Shown piece after piece: positions 54,633 to 64,000 of a DNA stretch of 64,000 nucleotides. The position numbers were made by a program, and so were the translations under genes. The number at the start of each line of letters is the position of its first letter. The stretch's first letter is position 1. Origin of the DNA: Tuctoria greenei (Eukaryota; Streptophyta; Magnoliopsida; Poales; Poaceae). The notes beneath the pieces are model-generated. The model saw only the letters and a program-made list of their open reading frames with translations, did not search any database and was not told the DNA's origin. Location of the stretch: NCBI GenBank assembly GCA_036927565.1, contig JAYESD010000010.1, positions 43,393,298 to 43,457,297 on the forward strand. The letters are read 5' to 3'.

Positions 54633-56107
54633 TGTAAGTGCATCTAGGTCCCTTGTGGGTTTTGGTGGATTGATGATGAACCATTAAAGTGCTAATGAAC
54701 TTGGTTGAGCATGAGCGCACATCCGAAGTACGGAATGGAGCTTTGAAGAAAGACGGCAAAAGGAGAAAAGTTGTGGTGAAGAAGAATAGAAATAGGGTTT
54801 TCTATTTTCTCCTTGAGTCGTAGGAAAAACCGTACTATTAAGAGGGACACGACGCGTAGACACTTAGTGAGTCATTCGGGTGCTCAACCCCTTAGTTGAA
54901 GTTTTTAGTAGGGCCTTTGTGGCTTGGGCGGACTTGTCTGACATGTGAGGTCAGACATGTCCGAATTCCCTCTGTTGGAATTCGGACATGTCCGAATCTG
55001 TAAGTCAGACATGTCCGAATTGGAACTGGAAGGGTTCCAGTGAGAGTTCCAGTGAAGTTTCGGACTTGTCCGAACCTGGGGGTCAGACATGTCCGAGATG
55101 GATCTGTTCCCAGGGACTAAGGAAAATTTTCTAAGTCCCAGAGAGTCAGACTTGTCCGAGTTCTATCTGCAGAATTTCAGACATGTCCGAAATTGTATGT
55201 CAGACATGTCTGAAGTGGTTTTGGTCAGACAAGTCTGAAGTGAAAGGCCTGACCTTTGAGGTCGAACATGTCCGACTTTGTGTCATACATGTCCGACGTG
55301 GGCTGTGTCAAACGACTCTAATGACTTTTTTGAGTATAAATAGAGGGTGGTTTCGACCCACCAACCATGCCTAACACCCCAAAACAGTTCTGAACGCCCA
55401 TTTGAACTCAAGAACCTCTCTCCACTTGTTCTTCACCTCTAGAGCCCAAATTCGAATTTTTGGGAGAGTGAAGAGTGCTTTGTGAGGATTGGGAGAAACG
55501 GTTTGTTGAGGGGTTGAGCAACGTGTGATTCGCTAAGTTTCTTCGTGATTGCGTGTTTGTTGCTCTTGGGGTTCTCTCCTAGACGGTTAGGCTTCACCCC
55601 GCGATTTCTTTGTGATCTCTTGTAATCGGGGAGTTTGTAACAATCTTTGTGATAGTGGAAGATCGGGAGTTGGCCCTTGTGGCAACTCGTGAGGGGAAGG
55701 CTAGAGAAGGCCTGGTCCCTTGTGGACTCCTCAACGGGGATGTAGGATCCTTTGTGGTTCCGAACCTCGGGATAAAATCGTTTGTCTCTTGTTGTTCTTT
55801 CGTTCTCGCTAGTTTTGATTCTAGTGTTTTTTCCGCGTGCTATCTCTCCCTCAGCTTTCTTTCTACTCCATACTTCGTGTAGAACTGCTAGGGATTGATA
55901 TCTCTCACTAGATCGCTTAAAAATTGGATTTTTGATCTGATCGTGCAGATTATCTCGGACTTATCCGACCCAGGTCAGACTTGTCCGACTTAGGTCAGAC
56001 AAGTCCGACTAGAAGTCAGACAAGTCCGACTTCTCTGTTTTCAGAACTCTGATTTAAGTTTAAATTATCGGTTATCGCCTATTCACGCCCCTCTAGGATG
56101 CCTTTCA
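54633..56107 (+). repeat. Sire-1 3' LTR
   Basis: 1475 bp; a direct copy of 44835-46296. The array is at about 54925-55305, the TATA at 55335-55343 and the downstream cluster at about 55958-56033. Ends CCTTTCA, then the TSD ATGAG. Confidence 0.95.
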
Positions 56108-57154
56108 ATGAGTGTCTTAGAGACTTTATAGTTAAAATGGTTTTAAGATAGGAAAAGCTGATTAAACTCTCTTTACAAAGCATTTTAATGATGACCTCTT
56201 TGTGTGCCAAATATATGTCGATGACATTATATTTGGTTGTACTAACAAAGTGTTTTGTGATGAGTTTTCTAAGATAATGACAGAGAGATTTGAGATGTCC
56301 ATGATGGGGGAGTTGAAGTTCTTTTTAGGTTTTCAAGTCAAGCAACTCAAAGAAGGCACATTCATAAGTCAAACAAAATACACTCAAGACATATTAAAGA
56401 AGTTTGACATGGACAAGGCCAAACCCATCAATACTCTAATGGCAACAAATGGACACTTAGGCCTAAACGAAGACGGTCCAAGTGTGGACCAAAAGGTATA
56501 CCGTTCCATGATTGGCTCTTTGTTATATCTTTGTGCATCTAGACCGGATATTATGCTTAGTGTGTGTATGTGAGCACGTTTTCAAGCTGCACCTAAGGTG
56601 TGTCACATGACCGTCGTAAAGAGAATTCTTAGATATTTAGTTCACACACCTAGCCTAGGAATTTGGTACCCCAAAGGATCAAAGTTTAACCTCATTGGCT
56701 ATTCCGATGCGGATTATGCGGGGTGCAAAGTTGATAGAAAGAGCACATCCGGGACATGCCAATTTTTGGGTAGATCATTAGTGTCTTGGTCCTCTAAGAA
56801 ACAAAACTCCATTCTGTCTCCACAGCCGAAGTGGAGTATGTCGCAGCCGGAAGTTGTTGTGCACAACTTCTTTGGATGAGACAAACTCTAAGGAAATATG
56901 GTATAAACTTGCGCCATATTCCTCTCCTATGTGACAATGAAAGCGCCATCAAAATAGCCGATAATCCAGTTGAGCATTCAAGGACCAAACACATAGATAT
57001 TAGACACCATGTCTTGAGAGATCATTCCTTAAAGGGGGATATAGTAATTTCCCATGTGAGAACCGAGAACCAACTAGCCGACATATTCACCAAGCCCCTA
57101 GATGAGAAGCGATTTTGTGAGCTTAGGAGTGAGCTCAATATCTTAGATTCTTGA
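56108..57154 (+). pseudogene. Sire-2 pol, RT part 2 and RNase H
   Basis: It resumes Sire-2 pol at the codons for ECL. After a stop near 56128 and a frame break, it carries CQIYVDDIIFGCTNK (56202 on; the YVDD site is intact), MMGELKFFLGFQVKQL, a TGA at 56571, then RNase H with YSDADYAGCKVDRKSTSG. A frame shift in the STAEAEY motif near 56815 follows, then LLCDNESAIKI and HIDIRHHVLRD to the stop at 57154. Confidence 0.92.
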
Positions 57155-58051
57155 AATGTGGCTTGAAACATGCACATCTTGATGTTTACCTTTTGCCTTA
57201 TTCAAAAGAATGCATGTGGTTGAAAAATTAATCTCTATCTCGATTTTCTTCAAAATATTTGAAAAACTAGAGACTTTGTGAGTTATGGTCATAGTTTGAA
57301 TGTTGAATGCTTACTGACCATATTCATAAAGTTTTGGTGTGGCAATATGTCCAAAAGGATCATCTATAGTGGCTAAAACTAAAATATATATGTTTTGAAC
57401 CTCCCTGGACCGGACCAGTCCGCCCTCTGGCCGGACAAGTCCGGATCCGGACTATTTCGGGTTTGGTCCGCTAACCGGACTAGTCCGACCCCTGTACTGG
57501 ACTAGTCTGGCCCCTGGGGACTTAAACCCCCCTAGAAGGTGGCCGACCCCTCCTCTTCTTCACTTTTGCTTCTCTCTCTCCCACGCGCGCTCAACCGCCC
57601 TCTTTCGGTGATTTTCGATTCCAACCACCAAAAATCATTTCCAATCCGCGCATTGGAAGCTCCGGAGGTGTGGGAAACTTTCCCCGATCACTCGCTACGC
57701 GATCCATCCCCGATTTCGTCGATTTCTCATGATTTGAAGAGGTATCCCCCATTTTTCAAAAATTTGCCTCATTCTTGATTCTTTGAGTTTTTAATAGATG
57801 TCTCTTCATTAAAGTTACTTCTAGTGACCTTGTGATCATAGCCTAAGAATATTGCGACTTGATTCCAAAATTTCTTGAAAAACCGTTAGAGTTAGGGTTT
57901 AACCTGTGTGAACCAGACTAGTCCGCCCACGGGGCGAACAAGTCCAGTGTACACAGGTCAAACTCCAACTTTAGTCATTTCTCGAGATTTCTTTCGCTTT
58001 ATTCCAATTCCTTGACCTACTATCTTATGGCATCTATTCTTTTCAGCTGAA
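57155..58051 (+). promoter_or_regulatory. Sire-2 third-ORF leader: palindromes and putative intron
   Basis: A non-coding stretch after pol, then GGACWWGTCC palindromes at about 57404-57520 (for example CCGGACTAGTCCG near 57474). A leader rich in TCTC follows. A donor-like GAAGAG|GTATCC at 57742 and an acceptor-like CTTTTCAG at 58045-58046 bracket a putative 305-bp intron that holds another palindrome pair (57913-57955). The ATG of the third ORF follows 5 bases later. The layout parallels Sire-1. Confidence 0.58.
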
Positions 58052-59815
58052 ATGGCTGCTCCTCGCCATTCCGCTTCTCCCCCCACTAACCCTGAGTGGG
58101 AGGCGGAGCAACTTCGTCTCGCCGAAGAACGAGGTAGAGCCGAAGTTGAGGCTGCCGAGAAGTATCTCTTGCAGCATGAGAAAGCAAAAGCAGCCAAGAA
58201 GCAACAAGCAAGGGCTGCAGCGTTGGCCTACAACGAAGATGAAGCAATGGCTCGGGCCGTTGAGGAGTCCCGGAAGGAACTCCGGAAGAAGAAGAGAGAG
58301 GAGCGCGAAGCTCATAACTCTCAGGCGGCTGCTGCACAGGTCTCCAAGCGGAAGAGGCTTGTGAGCCTTGGAGAGAAAGAGAAGGGCAAGGAGCGAGCCC
58401 AAGGAGAAATTGCTGAACGCCGGATCGAGCGTGATCCGAAGAAGGGTAAGGCTCCGGCTCCCGTGGAGCCCAAGAAGAAGAAGCACTCAGTAAAGGTCCC
58501 GGCTACGAAGGCTAAGGGCATCTCTATCAAGGAGAAAGCGAAGGCCAAACCGATTGCCCCCTGGAGGTGCACACTCCCGAAAGGAATCCCAACAGGCAGC
58601 ATGAAATGGCTGCAAATTTTTTCCATGGAAAGGGAGCCGAGAAAGCCAGAAGGCTCAGGACGGACAAGGTGTACAAGTATGAAAGGAGCACCACCGACCC
58701 TCGGTTTTGGTGTGACTTTCATTGTGATTATTATCGTCTCGTCTACCAAAGCATGAAGAAACCTGTGATAGAAGCACAGTGGGTAGACTGGGAGTACATG
58801 GACAGGAAGCAACATTCTGCTTTTGATGCAGTCATTGAAGCAGCTGAGCACCACGTGCTCAAGGACATCATGGGATTCAAGTATGACTGGAACGTCGAAG
58901 TCATCCTGCAGTTTTATTCCGCCGTCTACTTCACCACCTCTGGTGATAGAAGGATCATATGGATGACGCATGGCGAGCAGCTCTCTATCACATTTGGGGA
59001 GTTTGCAAATATTCTAGGTCTTGAGGCTCATTTGGATCATGAGATCATAATCTCTAACCTCAAGGCTGTTGACAGAGATCAGCTGGACTACATGTACCCA
59101 AGCCATGTGTCCTATGAGCCAGGACTTGCTCGCAACATCAAGCCTTTCTACAGCATCCTCAATAGGATCCTAAGGCGGACCATAGCACCAAGGATGGGGC
59201 GCAGGGGTGATACATGGCAACTTGAGGCACCTGCTACTTCTCATTGATGGGGAGGAGAAGTTCAATCTCGTTGACTACATCTTTGACGACATTTTCAACA
59301 TCTCGCATACCCCCAATCGAGCTTGCGGGTATGCCCCCTACATCATGTACCTCATTGAGAAGGTGTCAGGCGTGACCTTCATCAAGGATGTGACTCACCG
59401 CCCGCTCCATCCTCAGACACCCCCTACCGTCCCGCCTCCTCCGCGCCAAAAGAATGCGGAGCCTACCTCCTCCTCGGCGATGCCAGCTTCTCGGCCTGTG
59501 GCGCCTTCCTCCCCGCCTCCACCTCAATCCATGAGCGCCCTCTTCAAGTGTTTCAAAGCGATCTTCACTTCCTACCGGAAGCAGGAGATTAGGAACCAGA
59601 GGGCACACAAGTGCCAAGAGAAGTACCTCAAGGCAGCGTGTGACAAGCTGGAGGTTCCTATGTCCTCTCCGGAGGTGAGCGACGGGGAGATCACACCTTT
59701 CCCCGACTTCACCCCCAACGAGCTCGCCCAGCTCCAAGAGGACGGGAGATCTTCCCGGTCAGCTCTTTCGGCTCGTGCCTCCGATGACGACGACGATGAT
59801 CACGAGGACCCGTAG
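58052..59815 (+). pseudogene. Sire-2 third ORF: Lys-rich N-terminus, transposon-type core
   Basis: It starts MAAPRHSASPPTNPEWEAEQ. The first 170 codons are strongly charged and likely coiled coil (AEEKYLL-type heptads; VEESRKELRKKKREEREAH), a segment absent from Sire-1. A frameshift between about 58567 and 58680 leads into the core frame (DPRFWCDFHCDYYRLVY, QWVDWEYMDRKQ, GFKYDWNVEVILQFYSAVYF, ITFGEFANILGLEAH). A second shift near 59205 leads into the last frame (59207-59815), ending in an acidic tail (ASDDDDDDHEDP). The core aligns with Sire-1's third ORF along its length. Non-functional as read, but clearly the same family. Confidence 0.85.
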
Positions 59816-60356
59816 GCCACAGAGAGCGACTCCGATGTTGGAACCGATGATAGTGAATACAGTGTCGTCTGAGTGGTTAAGGGTTCAAGTTCCCCCTCTT
59901 CTTTTCCTTTCTGGTGTCTTGATGCCAAAGGGGGAGAGTTAGATGGGAGTTAGTCGGGGGAGAGTTAGAAAGGAGGGTAATTAGTTGTATCCCTTTATTT
60001 TGGATCCTTGGACATGTTGCACTCCTTATTGTAATATTTATGTCATGTCGGATGTTTATATTTGTGCAAGACTATGTTTTGAATGTTCAATGTCAATATG
60101 ATGCTTTGAATGTCTTTGAATGTCTATCTTTTGATCATATTCATGCTTATTATGTCTTGTCACAAATTGTTGAGCACAACACGTAGGCACCCCACCATAA
60201 CGTGTGTATTTATGAAGGACTTCCTCAATCTCTCTTTCATAATGCATTCAATGAGGGGGAGTCACTCATACACCCGCACGTTATGAAAACCACAAATTTA
60301 TACTCTCTTATATGAAGACTTAATGTGTTTTCATCAATCACCAAAAAGGGGGAGAT
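59816..60356 (+). other. Sire-2 3' region with two polypurine tracts
   Basis: A PPT-like GATGCCAAAGGGGGAGAG ends at 59938, about 400 bp before the true PPT CCAAAAAGGGGGAGAT (60341-60356) next to the LTR. No frame. Confidence 0.8.
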
Positions 60357-62019
60357 TGAAAGTGCATCTAGGATCCCCGTGGGTTTTGGATAATTGATGA
60401 TGACAATTAAGTGAGTAATGAGCTCAGTGATCTTAAGCACAGGTGTGGACTTAAATGGAAGCACAATCCCTCAAAAAGGAAAAGGATGAAAACGGTGATG
60501 TCAACTCGAAAAGGAGAAACTAGGGTTTTTGTGCGTCGAGTTTGGACTAGCCAAAATAAGTGTGAGGATGTGTGTGTAAAGTGCATTGAGATCAAGTTGG
60601 GAGCTCAAAACGGTTTAGAGGTCAAACCCATTAAGAGAAAAGAGTTGGAAGGAGTCTCGCAGTAGGGCCGGACTAGTCTGTGCAGGTGGCCGGACTAGTC
60701 CGCCCCTTGCCGGCCAAGTCCGCTTTCAGCCGGACCAGAAGGATATCACTGAGTTCGGACTAGTCCGTAGTGGGACGGACTAGTCCGGGTAGTGGAGGAG
60801 TGGGTTTTGGGGTCTAAGTCCCAAAACCACAGACTTGTCTGTTTTGGTTCGGACCAAGAGGTCCTCACTGAGATCGGACTAGTCCGCCCCGAGGGCCGGA
60901 CTAGTCCGGATATGAGAGAAGTCGGTGCTTCAGAGACTAAGTTTGGGAAGGCCGGACTAGTCCGCCCTGGGGGCCGGACTAGTCCGTGGTCTTCAGACTA
61001 GTCCGTTTTCATATGGAACAAAAGGTTCTGTGTGAGATGGACTAGTCCGGTGAGGGCCGAACTAGTCCGTCGTTGAAGTGACCGTTTGAATTTGAAGTTT
61101 GGCGGGTAGTGTGACAATTGTTGCGCCTTGCGACAGTTGTCATGGACGTCAGTGGTCCCCTAGGCCGGACTAGTACAGGCCGTAGGCCGGACTAGTCCGC
61201 CCATCTGCTGAAGTCAACAGTATGGGCTTGGGACCTCTATAAATAGAGGACCACTGGGTTCATTTGAAAAAAAACCTTTGAGCAAGTTGAAACCCTAGCG
61301 CCACCACAACAGCCTTGAGCCTCCCAAAGCCTCTTTCTTGCCTACATTCCCTCTAAAACTAATTCTTGTGTGGATTAGGGTTTAGTGAGGTGAAGAAGAG
61401 GAAGAACACCGCTCTTTGGCTCTCGGTTTGATCTCTTGCACTTTGTGAATCTTTGTGATCTGTGGCTTGAGTCAATCTTTGTGATTTGTGATTGTATTTG
61501 TGGTGGGAGCCTCAGATTGTGAGAAGCCCCAACGAATCTTGTATTCACTCTTTGTGATAGTGGAAGAACCAAGTTAGGCCCGTGTGGTAAACTTGGTGAG
61601 GGAAGGGTTGTTGAACCCGGTCCTTCGTGGACTCCTCAACGGGGATGTAGGTTCCTTCGTGGGATCGAACCTCCGGATAAAATCCTTGTGTCCCTTGTGT
61701 TCTTTACTTTCACTTATTACTCATTACTTCTAGAGTTAACTTTATTGGTCTTGTTCATCACTCTTGTTTCATCGTGATCCTTAGTTTCATACTTGTCATA
61801 TAACTTGTCAAGGCTCACTAAGTCATTCTAACAAACCTTGCATCATGAGAATTGGACTAAAACTTCTTAGAAACCCTTTTTAGGCTTTTCCCTGTAGGAG
61901 GACCAGACTAGTCCGCCCCTGGACCGGACTAGTCCGCCCCCTGAGTTCTAATCTCGTTTTATTAAGTCATTTCAGGTCGTTTAGCCTATTCACACCTCCC
62001 CCCCTCTAGGCAACTTTCA
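60357..62019 (+). repeat. Sire-2 3' LTR
   Basis: 1663 bp. The palindrome array is at about 60667-61200, the TATA at 61238-61246 and the second pair at about 61900-61945. Ends CAACTTTCA, then the TSD AAATT. Confidence 0.95.
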
Positions 62020-63515
62020 AAATTGAACCCCTTGTCAATTTTTTTCTAACTTGAAAAACTTGCAAATGCCAAGAGAAATAAGGGTAATATTTTTGGTTTG
62101 AGTTAGAAAAACAGATTCAAGTGGTTATGCCCAAAGTTCATATCCAAATAAATTTTCTTCCTTATTCAAAATTTTCTTTTTATGTTGGTTGGAAATTTTA
62201 GTTTCGACATGCAAGTGTGAAAAATTCAAACATGTGGAAGGCAAATTCTAAACTTCATGGAAATAGTTATGCGGTTAAAAAAAATGTAAATATAAGATAA
62301 CTATCAATTAACCTATTAGCAATGATTCATTGAAATTTTAGAAGTCTGATGAGTGAGACATACCTCCATCTTTTTTAGCGTGATGATTTGTCGTCCGGAG
62401 CCGGAGGTGAAGGCGTGGATGACTTCTCTTTCTTGCCACACCAACTCTTTACTGGCTGTCATATGGACAGTGGGGCACGTTTGGGCCCAACCTCTGTGTC
62501 GCCTTGATATTGACTTGATGGTATTGTGACATGCTTTCCTTCTTGATGATACACCTTCCATGACCATGGTGAGGCTTGTCCTTCTTCGAGGGTGTCACAC
62601 CAACCTTGAATATGTTCTTTTGATTCAACCCATCTTTGATCTTGGGTCGAAAACTTCCTTGGGCATGATGACATGTGGAATCCACAATCAAATAAGAAAT
62701 GCTTCAACCACGATGTCGCATGCGCAATGTTGCACAGGCTTGGACGATGTGTAGGGTCCCAACAAGTGATTGTGGAATACCTTGGATCTTGAATGATTTC
62801 AAGTGTCTTGTCATTGGTAATAGCTTCTTGGGATGTCGTCATTGATTCTTGCTTGGCCATAGACAAGATACATGAAGGTAGGTTGGTTGAAGTTGAATCC
62901 TTTGGAATTGTTGAAATTCTCATTGCCTCCTTGGTGTAAGGGTGGTGAGGATTCCAGCCTTGACCTTCGTGTGGATGGTAGCCACTAGAGTTGTTGCTTG
63001 GGAACAAAGGATCCTCACGGGACTTAAGGAAATAATTCCCGAAGTGTCCCATGTTGACATGGACTTTCACACTTCATGTATCCATGTGTTGGATCATTCC
63101 CAAAAACATCTCCATTAGCTTGATATTCTTGATACTTCATAAGGAGGCCTAGTTCCATAGTTAGCTTTTCACCTTGTTAATGGTGTGCATGCCAAACTGA
63201 CTTAACTAGAGTCATTCATAGATCCATCCCTTGAGTAGTGACCTTCTCCTAAATCAAATCCTCATGTTTCACGGTCAATGAGAAGAGGCCCCATCCAACT
63301 TTAGCATGAATGTGATCACATGTCGATGAAGTACACCCATTATAGAAGTGTTGGACAATGAGCCAACGATCTACCCCATGGTTAGGCAAACCGAGATATT
63401 ATCATGGAGCCTCTCCCAAGTTTTGGGGATAGATGTCTTTGGCTCATGTTGGAACCTGGAAATCCTTCTAAAAAAGTCAATGGTGGTGCCCAGCGGAAAG
63501 AACATGTCGAGGAAC
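62020..63515 (-). pseudogene. Athila/Tat-type gag-like remnant
   Basis: On the minus strand, 63530-63400 reads GTTIDFFRRIFRFQHEPKTS, and PKTWERLHD follows, typical of gag proteins of plant Athila/Tat elements. A 203-codon frame (63070-62459) follows with MGHFGNYFLKSREDPLFPSN, SGYHPHEGQGWNPHHPY and HATSWLKHFLFDCGFHMSS. Multiple stops lie between 63400 and 63070. The stretch 62020-62450 has no frame. It is continuous with 36597-38672 across Sire-2. The short string encoding FLFDCG also occurs in the F LTRs (near 26830 and 33660). Confidence 0.6.
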
Positions 63516-63919
63516 TATAACACCCTCATTTTCATTCATCATGCAATGAATTCATATCCACTCATGTTAAGCATAAGGCAATACAAAAAGGAACAAGATT
63601 AAAATGAATTAGAGACAAAATAACAATTAAAATCAACTTTGGGTACGAACTTGTCTGGTACCAACCCCAGACTAGTCTGATATACCCGTCTGCTCTGGCT
63701 TAATTCAGATTCTTTAGGGCAACGGACTTGTCCGTTACTTGGTACGAACTAGTCCGGTTTTGCTACTGTCCCGTTTGGACTTATCTGTTAGTTTTACAGA
63801 CCAGGCCGATTTCTAAATTGTAAAGCCTTGGAATTGTATGGATATTTGCATTCTAGTAAGAAATCCCATGTCACTCTAGTACAACGGACTTCTTGATAGG
63901 ATCATGGTTCCCGATCTTT
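63516..63919 (+). repeat. Tek-family LTR fragment
   Basis: It begins TATAACACCCTCATTTTCAT, one base off the Tek-B LTR start, and carries weak palindromes (CAGACTAGTCTG near 63669, GGACTTGTCC near 63724). It is cut at 63920 by a CRM-like LTR end. Confidence 0.75.
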
Positions 63920-64000
63920 TGATGAGAATAGGAGGGTTCGATTTGTGGAGGAGAAGACGTTGGCGATCCGACTACACTGTCCCCAAGACGGTGCGCCTTA
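63920..64000 (-). repeat. CRM-like LTR, truncated by window end
   Basis: TGATGAGAATAGG at 63920, followed by 'gacgttggcgatccgac', corresponds to the plus-strand left end of the CRM-E 3' LTR (26908-26990) and of the solo LTR (35673-35760). It runs off the window. Confidence 0.65.

Larger units (their letters stand above)
44835..56107 (+). mobile_element. Sire-1: Sirevirus (Ty1/copia) nested in Sire-2
   Basis: An 11,273-bp element with LTRs 44835-46296 and 54633-56107, which differ only slightly, and a perfect TSD, ATGAG (44830-44834 and 56108-56112). Sire-2 pol continues directly after it. Pol and the third ORF are fully open; gag has frameshifts. It is younger than Sire-2. Confidence 0.97.
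38673..62019 (+). mobile_element. Sire-2: Sirevirus (Ty1/copia), with nested Sire-1
   Basis: LTRs 38673-40331 and 60357-62019 share ends TGAAAGT...ACTTTCA, with a perfect TSD, AAATT (38668-38672 and 62020-62024). The order is primer site, gag with long coiled coil, pol, third ORF, PPT. Sire-1 (44835-56107) splits its reverse transcriptase. About 12 kb without the insert. Many frameshifts; not autonomous. Confidence 0.96.

Noticed and set aside
58321..58971. 216-codon minus-strand frame over the Sire-2 third ORF
   Set aside because: Antisense shadow of a conserved third-ORF core that aligns with Sire-1 on the plus strand.

Overview
The window is plant nuclear DNA made almost entirely of nested LTR retrotransposons. 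The element clades, the initiator-Met-tRNA primer sites and the Sirevirus, Tekay, CRM-like and Athila/Tat-like content point to a large-genome monocot, most likely a grass (Poaceae); the species cannot be told. I found no host single-copy gene, tRNA, rRNA or CRISPR array. Several insertions can be delimited to the base by LTR ends plus 5-bp target-site duplications (TSDs).

Left block (1-26030): an Athila/Tat-type Ty3/gypsy pol remnant (1-1017, +) is cut by a Sirevirus LTR fragment (1018-1491, -). That is cut in turn by a Sirevirus on the minus strand ('Sire-C', 3' LTR 1492-2902, rearranged interior to 4493, pol resuming at 25562-25767). Inside Sire-C lies a Tekay/Del chromovirus ('Tek-B', 4494-25561, +, TSD ATGGA). 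Inside Tek-B's gag lies a younger member of the same family in the opposite direction ('Tek-A', 7917-18448, -, TSD ATGCT). Tek-A still has an 1187-codon open gag-pol frame; Tek-B is broken many times.

Middle block (25768-38672): a gypsy LTR remnant; two copies of a non-coding LTR family ('F') with CTCCCCCAAGCTT-type PPT junctions; a CRM-like chromovirus ('CRM-E', 26908-31730, -, TSD CTTTA) inside the first F LTR; a GAGCTCGAG-rich 81-bp tandem repeat; a CRM-like solo LTR (35673-36596, TSD TCGAG/TCAAG); and about 2 kb of unassigned DNA.

Right block (38673-62019, TSD AAATT): an old Sirevirus ('Sire-2', +) whose reverse transcriptase is split by a second, younger Sirevirus ('Sire-1', 44835-56107, +, TSD ATGAG). 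Both Sireviruses carry a third ORF between pol and the 3' LTR. These encode related proteins of the plant 'transposon protein' type with an acidic tail. Each third ORF is preceded by a putative GT-AG leader intron and by copies of the 10-bp palindrome that also fills the LTRs. After 62020 come gag-like Athila/Tat remnants (-), a Tek-family LTR fragment and the start of another CRM-like LTR.

The most striking signal is the palindrome GGACWWGTCC (GGACTAGTCC, GGACAAGTCC, GGACATGTCC). It is arrayed upstream and downstream of the TATA box in LTRs of both Ty1/copia (Sirevirus) and Ty3/gypsy (Tekay) elements, and again around the Sirevirus third ORF. It was not seen in CRM-E, F or the intervening DNA. 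This suggests a cis-regulatory cassette shared by unrelated retroelements.
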